This document shows positions 1-6,549 of a stretch of 8,286 bases of DNA, piece by piece (the stretch's first letter is position 1; every line of letters starts with the position of its first letter). The position numbers and the translations under genes were made by a program. The notes under the pieces are model-generated. The model saw only the letters and a list, made by a program, of their open reading frames with translations. It was not told the origin of the DNA and did not search any database. This stretch comes from Porphyrobacter sp. (GTDB lineage: Bacteria; Pseudomonadota; Alphaproteobacteria; Sphingomonadales; Sphingomonadaceae), in NCBI GenBank assembly GCA_014359685.1, contig JACIYY010000176.1, positions 1-8,286 on the forward strand, written 5' to 3'.

Positions 1-1226
1 TGGATGTTCTCCATCCAGTTGAAGAAGGTCTTCTCCCAGCTTTTCGGCACGATCTCGATCCGCCCGTCGCGCACCGCCTGTATCGGCGCGCCCGCGAGCT
101 TGCCGGCATCGACATACCACTGGTCGGTCAGCCACGGCTCGATCACCACGCCGCTGCGGTCGCCGAAGGGCGTGGCGATGACACGGTCCTCGGCCCGCTC
201 CAGCAGGCCGGCTTCCTCCATCATCGCCACCACACGCTGGCGTGCCTCGAACCGGTCGAGGCCCAGCAGCGCGGCGGGGACCAGCCCGTCGGCGGTCTGC
301 ACCACGCGGGCCTCGGCATCGAGCATGTTGAGCATCTGCGCCGGAGCGAACCCCGCCCGCTTCCCCACCTCGAAATCGTTGAAATCGTGCCCCGGCGTGA
401 TCTTCACCGCGCCACTGCCCAGTTCCGGGTCGGCGTGCTCGTCGGCCACGATCGGCACTTCGCGGCCCGTAATCGGCAGGCGCACCTTGGCGCCGCGCGC
501 GACCAGATCGGCGTAGCGCTCGTCCGCGGGATGCACGGCGACCGCCATGTCGGCCAGCATCGTCTCGGGCCGGGTGGTGGCCACCAGGACATGGCCGCTG
601 CCGTCCGCCAGCGGATAGCGCAGGTGCCAGAAATGCCCCTGGACCTCGCGGGTCTCCACCTCCAGGTCGCTGATCGCGGTTTTCAGCGCCGGGTCCCAGT
701 TGACCAGCCGCTTGTCGCGGTAGATCAGCCCCTGATTGTACAGCCGCACGAAGGTGTGGGTCACCGCGCGGCTGAAATGCGGGTCCATGGTGAACTGCTC
801 GCGGCTCCAGTCCATCGAACAGCCGAGGCGGCGCAGCTGGCGGGTGATGGTGCCGCCCGATTGCGCCTTCCATTCCCACACATGCTCGACGAACTCGTCG
901 CGGCTCATGTCGGTGCGCTTCACGCCTTGGCTGGCAAGGTTGCGCTCCACCACCATCTGCGTGGCGATGCCGGCATGATCGGTGCCCACCACCCACAGCG
1001 CATCCTTGCCGCGCAGCCGCTCGTAGCGAATGACGATGTCCTGCAAGGTGTTGTCAAGCGCATGGCCGATATGCAGGCTGCCGGTCACGTTGGGCGGCGG
1101 GTTGACCAGCGTGAAGGGCTCGGCATCGGGCCGCCCGGGCCGGAACAGGCCGTGCCTCTCCCAATGCTGAAACCATTTCGCCTCCAGCGCGGCGGGATCG
1201 AAGGTCTTGGCAAGCTCGCTCGTCAT
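1..1226 (-). CDS. valS: Valyl-tRNA synthetase, N-terminal part (gene runs off the left edge)
   Basis: This class I aminoacyl-tRNA synthetase charges tRNA-Val with valine in the cytoplasm. The visible 408 residues start at an ATG (1224-1226) and stay open to the window edge. Residues 43-56 read [14 protein letters not shown], which holds the HIGH ATP-binding signature (52-55), and [10 protein letters not shown] follows at 81-90. The editing (CP1) domain shows TTRPET at 217-222, and [14 protein letters not shown] follows further on; both are hallmarks of ValRS proofreading against threonine. The last readable residues (WMENI, 404-408) lie just before the usual DWCISRQ block. About half of the usual 850-900 residues, including KMSKS and the anticodon-binding domain, therefore lies outside the window. 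The region before the start has only a weak Shine-Dalgarno-like AGAGCGG. The gene is divergent from the transporter operon. The long plus-strand open frames over this gene are shadows. Confidence 0.97.
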   Translation of the reverse strand, partial: MTSELAKTFDPAALEAKWFQHWERHGLFRPGRPDAEPFTLVNPPPNVTGSLHIGHALDNTLQDIVIRYERLRGKDALWVVGTDHAGIATQMVVERNLASQGVKRTDMSRDEFVEHVWEWKAQSGGTITRQLRRLGCSMDWSREQFTMDPHFSRAVTHTFVRLYNQGLIYRDKRLVNWDPALKTAISDLEVETREVQGHFWHLRYPLADGSGHVLVATTRPETMLADMAVAVHPADERYADLVARGAKVRLPITGREVPIVADEHADPELGSGAVKITPGHDFNDFEVGKRAGFAPAQMLNMLDAEARVVQTADGLVPAALLGLDRFEARQRVVAMMEEAGLLERAEDRVIATPFGDRSGVVIEPWLTDQWYVDAGKLAGAPIQAVRDGRIEIVPKSWEKTFFNWMENI

Positions 1227-1323
1227 GCGCGCCGCTCTAGCCTCGTGTGCGGGGCGGAGGCAACGCGATTGCCCATAGCAGCGGCCTTGCCGGCGGCGCG
1301 ATTTGGGAACATAGGCTGTGACG
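1227..1323. promoter_or_regulatory. Divergent intergenic region between valS and the MCE transporter operon
   Basis: These 97 bases separate two divergent starts and are the only sizeable non-coding stretch, so promoters for both directions should lie here. No strong consensus is visible. A weak candidate toward valS is TTGCCT (minus strand, 1263-1258), an 18-base spacer and TAGAGC (1239-1234), which would leave almost no leader. Toward the transporter, TTGCCG (1287-1292) lies 17 bases before CATAGG (1310-1315), a poor -10 box that also touches the start codon. GGGA at 1305-1308 and AGG at 1313-1315 are the likely ribosome-binding elements for the permease gene. No operator-like palindrome longer than GCCGGC was seen. 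The role is inferred from gene arrangement; the individual boxes are low confidence. Confidence 0.4.
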
Positions 1324-2430
1324 ATGCGCGAATGGGCGGACTTGGACGTGCAGGACGGGGCCGATGGCACCATTGTCGCCCTCAGCGGGCCGCTCGTCAT
1401 CGCCTCGATCGACCGGCTCGACCGCAAGCTGCGGGCGCTCGATCAGCCGGTCGCGGCGATCGACCTGTCGAACACGCAGGACATCGACACGGTCGGAGCG
1501 TGGACGGTGTGGCGCTTTGCCCGCGATCACGATGCCCGGATCACCGGGGCCAGCGAGCAGGCAAGCAAGCTGCTGGAGGTGGTGCGCGGGGCGCAGAGCG
1601 ACGCCGCTGTCGCGCCCCCGCGCGGGCCGACCTGGATCCGCGTGCTGGGCGATATCGGCATCACGGTCACCAATCTGGGCCACGGCGTCGGCCGCATCGT
1701 CGCCTTTTTGGGCGCGGCCGTCGTCAGCTTCGGCGCAGTGCTGCTGCATCCCCGCCGTTTCAGGATCCGCGCGCTGGTCCGGCAGATGGAGCTGGTGGGG
1801 GTCAATTCGCTGTTCATCATCGGGCTGATGAGCTTCCTGGTCGGCGTGGTCATCGCGCAGCAGGGCGCGGTGCAGCTGGCGCAATTCGGGGCGGAGACGC
1901 TGACCATCAACCTGGTCGGCCGGATCACGCTGCGCGAACTGGGCGTGCTGATGACCTCGATCATGGTCGCCGGCCGCTCGGGCAGCGCCTTCGCCGCGCA
2001 GCTCGGCACGATGAAGCTGACCGAAGAGATCGACGCGATGCGCACCATCGGCGTCTCTCCGATGGAGGCGCTGGTGCTGCCGCGCATCCTCGCCGCGGTG
2101 CTGATGATGCCGTTGCTGGGCTTCTATGCCTCGGTCGTGGCGATCATCGGCGGCGCTACCATCTCGCACCTGACTCTCGGCATCCCGTTCATGACCTTCC
2201 TGGCCCGCATCCAGGAGGTCGTGCCGATCTATGACCTGTATGTCGGGCTGATCAAGGCGCCGGTGTTCGGCCTGATCGTGGCGCTGACCGGCTGCTATCA
2301 GGGGATGCAGGTGGAAGGCAACGCGGAGGAGGTTGGCCTCAGGACCACGCAGGCGGTGGTGCAGGCGATCTTCATGGTGATCGTCCTCGACGCCTTCTTC
2401 GCGGTTTTCTTCACCGAATTGGGCTGGTAG
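1324..2430 (+). CDS. mlaE: MlaE-type ABC transporter permease with fused N-terminal STAS domain (LinK-like)
   Basis: This is the inner-membrane permease of a lipid-transporting MCE system, 368 residues. Residues about 13-90 look like a STAS domain, with hydrophobic strands around [13 protein letters not shown]56 sits where STAS proteins such as MlaB carry their conserved Ser/Thr. Residues about 148-368 are the MlaE domain: several hydrophobic helices, the conserved [12 protein letters not shown] (217-228) and [13 protein letters not shown] (234-246) just after it. E. coli MlaE is about 260 residues without STAS, so this is an MlaB-MlaE fusion, a layout I recall from other alphaproteobacteria. 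Start choice: ATG 1324 has TAGG 8 bases upstream; an in-frame GTG at 1318 would add two residues and has GGGA 9 bases upstream. The stop overlaps the next start by one base (TAGTG), implying translational coupling. The best functional parallel is LinK of Sphingobium. Confidence 0.94.
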   Translation: MREWADLDVQDGADGTIVALSGPLVIASIDRLDRKLRALDQPVAAIDLSNTQDIDTVGAWTVWRFARDHDARITGASEQASKLLEVVRGAQSDAAVAPPRGPTWIRVLGDIGITVTNLGHGVGRIVAFLGAAVVSFGAVLLHPRRFRIRALVRQMELVGVNSLFIIGLMSFLVGVVIAQQGAVQLAQFGAETLTINLVGRITLRELGVLMTSIMVAGRSGSAFAAQLGTMKLTEEIDAMRTIGVSPMEALVLPRILAAVLMMPLLGFYASVVAIIGGATISHLTLGIPFMTFLARIQEVVPIYDLYVGLIKAPVFGLIVALTGCYQGMQVEGNAEEVGLRTTQAVVQAIFMVIVLDAFFAVFFTELGW

Positions 2431-3350
2431 TGGCCGGGCAGCCCGACGATACCGCCCCCGCGACCGGCAGCGACGGCGCACTGGCGGAGATCACGCCCCC
2501 TTACGAGGGCGAGTACCCGATCGTGATCGAGGGGCTGAGGAACGCCTTTGGCGAGCACGTGGTCCATGACGACCTGTCGCTGAAGGTGCGGCGCGGCGAG
2601 ATTCTCGGCGTGGTCGGCGGATCGGGCACCGGCAAGTCGGTGCTGATGCGCTCGATCATCGGGTTGCAACGCCCGCAGGCGGGGCGGATCGAGGTCTTCG
2701 GCAAGGACATCACCGGTGCCGAGCCGGACCAGAATATCGGCGTCCGCAGCCACTGGGGGGTGCTGTTCCAGGGCGGGGCGCTGTTCTCGACCCTGACCGT
2801 GGCCGAGAACGTCGAGGTTCCGTTGAAGGAGTTCTTCCCCGAGCTCGCCACCGAATTGCGGCACGAGATCGCCCGCTACAAGGTGGTGCTGACCGGCCTG
2901 CCAGCCGACGCAGCGAGCAAGTTTCCCTCCGAACTGTCGGGCGGCATGAGGAAGCGCGCCGGCCTCGCCCGCGCGCTGGCGCTCGATCCCGAGCTGTTGT
3001 TCCTGGACGAGCCGACCGCCGGTCTCGACCCGATCGGCGCGGCCCTGCTGGACGATTTGATCCGCAACCTGACCGATACGCTGGGGCTGACCGTGTTCCT
3101 GATCACCCACGATCTCGATACGCTCCATGCGATCTGCGACCGGGTGGCGGTGCTGGCGGACGGGCAGGTGGTGGCGATCGGGACGATCCCCGAACTGCTG
3201 CGCAGCGACCACCCGTGGATTCAGGAATATTTCAACGGCCCTCGCGCCCGCGCCGCGACAGCCACGGCCGACCGTCGACAGCGCGACGGCGCTGCCGGCC
3301 CGGGCGCGGGCGGGAAAGCGTTGGACAGACCGGCAGGGCAGGGGGCATAG
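2430..3350 (+). CDS. mlaF: MlaF-type ABC transporter ATP-binding protein (LinL-like)
   Basis: This is the cytoplasmic ATPase that powers the MCE lipid transporter, 306 residues from a GTG start that shares its first base with the permease stop. Every ABC motif is intact: Walker A GGSGTGKS (63-70), Q-loop Q114 in LFQGGALFS, signature LSGGMRKR (169-176), Walker B LLFLDEP (189-195), D-loop GLD and the H-loop H227 in ITHDL. The LSGGMRKR form of the signature is typical of the MlaF/Ttg2A branch. An N-terminal leader of about 30 residues, rich in acidic and small residues, precedes the first strand. After the end of the ABC fold (around 270, EYFNGPRARAA) comes a disordered Ala/Gly/Arg tail of about 35 residues. 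In E. coli MlaF a C-terminal extension mediates dimer contacts near MlaB; whether this tail does so with the fused STAS domain is inference. Confidence 0.95.
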   Translation: MAGQPDDTAPATGSDGALAEITPPYEGEYPIVIEGLRNAFGEHVVHDDLSLKVRRGEILGVVGGSGTGKSVLMRSIIGLQRPQAGRIEVFGKDITGAEPDQNIGVRSHWGVLFQGGALFSTLTVAENVEVPLKEFFPELATELRHEIARYKVVLTGLPADAASKFPSELSGGMRKRAGLARALALDPELLFLDEPTAGLDPIGAALLDDLIRNLTDTLGLTVFLITHDLDTLHAICDRVAVLADGQVVAIGTIPELLRSDHPWIQEYFNGPRARAATATADRRQRDGAAGPGAGGKALDRPAGQGA

Positions 3351-3359
3351 GCGAGGCGA

Positions 3360-4307
3360 ATGGAAACGCGCGCAAATTACGTCTGGGTCGGTGTCGTTAC
3401 GCTTCTGCTGCTGGCCGGCCTCGCGTTCTTCTTCGTGTGGCTGGCGCGGCTCAGCAATTCCGATGTCGAGGAATACGACATCTTCTTCGAACAGTCGGTC
3501 GGCGGCCTCGCCAAAGGCTCGACCGTCTCCTATTCGGGCGTGCCGGTGGGACAGGTCGCCAGCGTGCAGCTGTGGCCGACCAACCCCGAATTCGTGCGCG
3601 TGCGGATCGAGATCCAGGGCGATACGCCAATCCTGCTCGGCACCACCGCCTCGGTCTCGTCCAGCTTCACCGGCGTCTCGACGATCAGTCTCGACGGCGG
3701 GCGGCGCGGCGCGCCGCCGATCACCTGCGAGACGACCTCCTGCCCCGAAGGCGTGCCGGTGATCCCGCCCAAGCCGGGCGGGTTGGGCGAGATCCTCGCC
3801 AGCGCGCCGCTGCTGCTCGAACGGCTGGCGACACTGACCGACCGGCTGACGCAGGTGCTCTCGGACGAGAACCAGGAATCGATCAGCGGCATCCTCGCCA
3901 ACACGCGGACGATCAGCGCCCAGCTGACCGGCATCACCCCGGAGGTGGAGGCCGCCTTGCGTGAATTGCAGGTGACGCTGGCGCAATCGACCCGCACGCT
4001 GGCCGCGTTCGAGGGCACGCTGGAGACCACCGACCAGCTGCTCGAAGAAGAGGGCACCAGCATCGCGGCCGAGATGCGCGAAACCTTGCAGGCCGCGCAG
4101 CAGGCGGCCAGCGCGCTGGAAGCCACGCTGAACGAGGCGCAGCCGGCCGCGCGCGCGCTCCGCGAGACGACGCTGCCGACCGCCAATGCCACGCTGGAAG
4201 ACGTGCGCCGCACCAGCGCGGCGCTGCGCTCGGTCGCCGAGAAGATCGAAAATCAGGGCGCCGGGGCGCTGGTCGGCGGCACCAAGCTGCCCGACTACGA
4301 ACCGTGA
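3360..4307 (+). CDS. mlaD: MlaD-family MCE-domain protein, inner-membrane anchored (LinM-like)
   Basis: This is the periplasmic substrate-binding subunit of the transporter, 315 residues. One N-terminal transmembrane helix (about 8-30) anchors it, and the MCE domain follows at about 38-115 (YDIFFEQSVGGLAKGSTVSYSG, then VPVGQV). MCE proteins of this type form hexameric rings carrying lipid through a central pore. Residues 150-300 are strongly helical, Ala/Leu/Glu/Thr-rich and lack proline over long stretches, consistent with a coiled-coil stalk longer than in E. coli MlaD (183 residues in all). The C-terminus GALVGGTKLPDYEP matches the ending I recall from sphingomonad LinM-type proteins. Two cysteines, C123 and C128, sit in a short loop after the MCE core and could form a disulfide. 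The start lies 9 bases after the ATPase stop; GAGG at 3353-3356 is close to it, and AGGGGG at 3340-3345 is a more distant alternative. Confidence 0.94.
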   Translation: METRANYVWVGVVTLLLLAGLAFFFVWLARLSNSDVEEYDIFFEQSVGGLAKGSTVSYSGVPVGQVASVQLWPTNPEFVRVRIEIQGDTPILLGTTASVSSSFTGVSTISLDGGRRGAPPITCETTSCPEGVPVIPPKPGGLGEILASAPLLLERLATLTDRLTQVLSDENQESISGILANTRTISAQLTGITPEVEAALRELQVTLAQSTRTLAAFEGTLETTDQLLEEEGTSIAAEMRETLQAAQQAASALEATLNEAQPAARALRETTLPTANATLEDVRRTSAALRSVAEKIENQGAGALVGGTKLPDYEP

Positions 4308-4326
4308 TCGCGAAGGGGTGCAGACG

Positions 4327-4938
4327 ATGACGAGAGCCACGGCGATGCGGCTCGGGACGATGGCGAGGGCTCTCCCGGCCCTGGGCGCCATGGCGATGCT
4401 GGCAGGGTGCCTCAATTTCGGTGGCGAACCGCCCGAGCGGCTGTTCACGCTGACCCCGCTCAACGCCGCCCCGGCAGGCAGCGGCACGACCGGGCCGGCC
4501 GCCGCGGCGCTGGCGGTGCTGGAGCCGCAGGCGCCGCAGCGCCTGACCGTCACCCGCGTGCCGGTGACGGTCGATGAGTCCAGCGTCGCCTATCTGAAGG
4601 ATGCGGTCTGGGTGGAACGGCCGGCGCGGCTGTTCCAGCGGCTGCTGGCCGAGACCATCCGCGCGCGGGGCAACCGCCTGGTGCTGTCGGCCGACGATCT
4701 GCAATATGCGGCCGAGACCAAGCTGTCGGGGCAGCTGGTCGATTTCGGCTATGACGCCGCGACGGGCAGTGTGGTCGCGCGCTACGATGCGGTGCTGCAA
4801 CAGCCGGACGGACAGGTGCTGACCCGCCGCTTCGAAAGCGTCCAGCCGGGCATCGCGGCAGAGGCGGAGGCGGTCGGCACGGCGCTGAACCGGGCCGCCA
4901 ATCAGATCGCGCGCGAGGTCGCCGACTGGATCGGCTGA
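4327..4938 (+). CDS. ABC-type transport auxiliary lipoprotein (PqiC / LinN-like)
   Basis: This is a probable outer-membrane lipoprotein that completes the MCE transporter, 203 residues. The signal peptide has Arg residues at 3, 8 and 14, a hydrophobic core and the lipobox LAGC, with the lipidated cysteine at 28. The next residue is Leu, not Asp, so export to the outer membrane is expected. The rest fits the ABC_trans_aux / PqiC family: LFTLTPL shortly after the lipidation site, a RLTVTRVPVTVDESS strand region, WVERPARLFQRLL, and a C-terminal helix. No other cysteine is present. The ATG at 4327 is chosen because AAGGGG (4313-4318) lies 8 bases upstream and the lipobox then sits at the usual distance. 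Upstream in-frame starts (GTG 4318, or 4186 inside mlaD) lack this support. It lies 19 bases after mlaD. Its 3' end overlaps the convergent ATP12 gene by 37 bases. Confidence 0.91.
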   Translation: MTRATAMRLGTMARALPALGAMAMLAGCLNFGGEPPERLFTLTPLNAAPAGSGTTGPAAAALAVLEPQAPQRLTVTRVPVTVDESSVAYLKDAVWVERPARLFQRLLAETIRARGNRLVLSADDLQYAAETKLSGQLVDFGYDAATGSVVARYDAVLQQPDGQVLTRRFESVQPGIAAEAEAVGTALNRAANQIAREVADWIG

Positions 4939-5690
4939 GAGCCGTCGTCGGTCGGCCGATCCGCCGAGGGATCGGCCAGCCGGGCGAACCGGGCGGCCAG
5001 CACGAAGGCCGCCTCGCGCGCCGCGCGGACCCGCGCCGCTTCCTCGTCACTGCCCCATAGTTCCGCCTGCCAGTCCTCCTCGCAGGCGGCGGCGGCGAAC
5101 AGGCGGACAGGGTCGGCCCCCTCCTCCAGCGCCGCCAGCCCGACCACCAGCGATGCGGTCAGCGGCACCATTGTCGCCAGCGCGGCGAGCCGGAAGGCAT
5201 CCTGCGCGTCCAGCAGCGATTGCAGCCGGGCCAGCGTCGCGGGCGGCTGCGGGCAGTGGACCACGCCACTGATCCGTTCCAGCCGGATCGCGTACCGCGC
5301 CTCGGCGGCGGCCAGCAGCGGCTCCCACAGCGCCTGCTGGCGGGCGAAGAGCGGCTCCTGCGGATCGGCGAAGTAGCAGAGCGTATCGGTCTCGCCATAG
5401 CGCAGCAGCGCGGTGACCTGCGCCCCGCGATCGGGGGCGATCCGGTCGATGGCGAGGTCGGCAAGGTCGCGCAGCGGAAAGGCGCCGGGATCGACCCGGT
5501 CGCCCGCTGCGGCACCCGCAACGCGCCATTCCCCGGCCAGAGCCTCGGCCAGGGCCCGCGTCGGCACGATCTGCGCCACGCCGCCCTGGGTGCGGAGCGG
5601 CCGCCCGTCGAGCGCGACCCGGAAGCCTCCATCCTCGGGCGCCACCGTGACCGCGTTCCAGAACCGCTTCACGGGCGCGGGCTCCGCCAT
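4902..5690 (-). CDS. ATP12-family F1-ATPase assembly chaperone
   Basis: This is a homologue of mitochondrial Atp12, which binds the F1 alpha subunit during ATP synthase assembly; bacterial members occur mainly in alphaproteobacteria. The protein is 262 residues. The N-terminal domain begins VKRFWNAVTVAPEDGGFRVALDGRPLRT, broken here only by family variation, with the family-typical RYGETDTLCYFA at 97-108. The C-terminal helical domain holds PLTASLVVGLAALEEG and the conserved EEDWQAELWGSDEEA at 204-218. The ATG at 5690 is chosen because homologues begin a few residues before KRFW. A start at 5762 would add 24 Gly/Ala/Arg residues overlapping the upstream gene and looks artificial. No clear Shine-Dalgarno precedes it; the 22-base overlap with the upstream small membrane gene suggests coupling. 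The last 37 bases overlap the opposite-strand lipoprotein gene, and the last 20 or so residues (Asp/Ser/Pro/Thr) look disordered. Confidence 0.93.
   Translation of the reverse strand: MAEPAPVKRFWNAVTVAPEDGGFRVALDGRPLRTQGGVAQIVPTRALAEALAGEWRVAGAAAGDRVDPGAFPLRDLADLAIDRIAPDRGAQVTALLRYGETDTLCYFADPQEPLFARQQALWEPLLAAAEARYAIRLERISGVVHCPQPPATLARLQSLLDAQDAFRLAALATMVPLTASLVVGLAALEEGADPVRLFAAAACEEDWQAELWGSDEEAARVRAAREAAFVLAARFARLADPSADRPTDDGSQPIQSATSRAI
4954..4977. terminator. Perfect GC-rich inverted repeat just past the transporter operon (possible terminator)
   Basis: GGCCGATC (4954-4961) and GATCGGCC (4970-4977) are exact reverse complements with an 8-base loop, CGCCGAGG. The hairpin begins 15 bases after the lipoprotein stop and lies inside the 3' coding part of the convergent ATP12 gene. 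A third copy of the arm core, GATCGGC at 4929-4935, could pair with 4955-4961 instead, giving alternative folds. No T-run follows on either strand, so it is not a canonical intrinsic terminator. It could still slow polymerase, mark an mRNA 3' end, or be coding sequence rich in GATCGG by chance. The repeat itself is seen directly; the function is inference. Confidence 0.35.
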
Positions 5691-5890
5691 TTGCGGGCGA
5701 GGTGGCGCGGCACCACCGCCATCGCCACCAGCCCGGCCACCAGCGCCACCCCGCCCAGCCATGCCGGCGCACGGGCGGGCTGGGCCAGCACGAGCACGCC
5801 GAGCACCGCCAGCACCGATCCGGCGATGCGCGACAGGCTGAGCGCCAGCCAGCGGTTGCGCGCGCGGCGATCGTCGTGCGGCTCAGCCAT
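5669..5890 (-). CDS. Small two-helix membrane protein, function unknown
   Basis: This 73-residue protein is not one I can assign to a family. It has a charged N-terminus (MAEPHDDRRARNR), two hydrophobic segments at about 17-36 and 43-61 separated by a short Pro/Ala/Arg turn, and a basic C-terminus (RHLARKWRSPRP). Basic residues at both ends predict both termini in the cytoplasm. The ATG at 5890 overlaps the HAD stop in ATGGCTGA (8 bases), and the 3' end overlaps the ATP12 start by 22 bases; such packing argues for a real, co-translated gene. From memory, short hypothetical genes often sit between HAD and ATP12 genes in sphingomonads, but this could not be checked. The main doubt is its length and the abundance of chance open frames at this G+C content. 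Confidence 0.65.
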   Translation of the reverse strand: MAEPHDDRRARNRWLALSLSRIAGSVLAVLGVLVLAQPARAPAWLGGVALVAGLVAMAVVPRHLARKWRSPRP

Positions 5891-6539
5891 CGAGCAGCAG
5901 CGCCAGTTCAGCGGGATCGCTCGCCACCGCCTCGGCCCCGGCTGCCAGCAGCTCGGCCGGCTCGTGATAGCCCCAGGCGACGCCCAGCGCCCGCGCCCCG
6001 GCGCTGCGCGCCATCGCCATGTCGAAGGCGGTATCGCCGATCATGACGGTGCCCGATGGGGTCGCCCCTGCCTCCGCCATCGCCTGCTCCAGCATCGCGG
6101 GATGCGGTTTGGACGGGTGGTGGTCGGCGGTCTGGAGGGTCACGAACAGGTCGGCAATCGTGTGCGTGGTCAGGCATGCGTCGAGGCCGCGCCGGGACTT
6201 GCCGGTCGCGACCCCCAGCACCCAGCCGCGCTGCGCCAGCCCGCGCAGCAGGCCGGCAATGCCATCATAGAGCGGCTCGTGCAGCGATCCGTCCACCCGC
6301 GCCTGGCGAAAGGCGCTCTTGTAGGTATCGAGGGCGATGGCCCTCGCCTCGGCCGATGCCGCCGGGGCGAGCCGGGCGATCGCCTGCGGCAGGCTCAGCC
6401 CGACGCTGCGGCGCACGGCGGCGCGGTCGGGCGCGGGGAGGCCGGCAGCGTTGAAGGCCCTGGCCATCGCCGCGCAGACCGCGGCCTGGCCGTCGGCCAG
6501 CGTGCCGTCGCAGTCGAACACCGCCAGCCTGACGCTCAC
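5883..6539 (-). CDS. HAD-superfamily (subfamily IA) phosphatase, phosphoglycolate phosphatase-like
   Basis: This is a cytoplasmic Mg-dependent phosphohydrolase of 218 residues. All four HAD motifs are intact: motif I DCDGTLAD with nucleophile D9 and acid/base D11, motif II T112 in VATGK, motif III K144 in SKPHP, and motif IV GDTAFDM with D169 and D173. The helical segment between motifs I and II (about 16-85) is the C1 cap of subfamily IA, as in Gph and beta-phosphoglucomutase relatives. The substrate cannot be told from sequence; phosphoglycolate or another small phosphate ester is plausible. The start is a GTG at 6539, 10 bases after the PaiB-like stop, with no strong Shine-Dalgarno; motif I lies only eight residues in, as is usual, so this start fits. 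Its stop overlaps the next start by 8 bases. Confidence 0.93.
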   Translation of the reverse strand: MSVRLAVFDCDGTLADGQAAVCAAMARAFNAAGLPAPDRAAVRRSVGLSLPQAIARLAPAASAEARAIALDTYKSAFRQARVDGSLHEPLYDGIAGLLRGLAQRGWVLGVATGKSRRGLDACLTTHTIADLFVTLQTADHHPSKPHPAMLEQAMAEAGATPSGTVMIGDTAFDMAMARSAGARALGVAWGYHEPAELLAAGAEAVASDPAELALLLDG

Positions 6540-6549
6540 GGCAGCAGGA

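Noticed and set aside
387..2234. 615-residue plus-strand open frame across valS and into the permease gene
   Set aside because: It is antisense to valS, whose HIGH and editing motifs are unmistakable, then runs out of frame through the permease gene. It is rich in His, Arg, Gly and Ala, as expected of chance frames at high G+C, and shows no domain.
4186..4326. Upstream extension of the lipoprotein start inside mlaD
   Set aside because: It would put 47 Arg/Pro-rich residues before the signal peptide; the ATG at 4327 has AAGGGG 8 bases upstream and a correctly placed lipobox.
2298..4553. 751-residue minus-strand open frame opposite the transporter genes
   Set aside because: It lies opposite four genes with complete motifs and has the Arg/Gln/Gly/His composition of a shadow frame; no recognisable domain.
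5691..5762. Upstream extension of the ATP12 start
   Set aside because: It adds 24 Gly/Ala/Arg residues absent from the family and would overlap the small membrane gene much further.
5669..5890. Similar MAEP starts of the small membrane protein and ATP12 as a possible duplication
   Set aside because: Similarity is limited to about four codons and the flanking sequence does not match; coincidence is enough.
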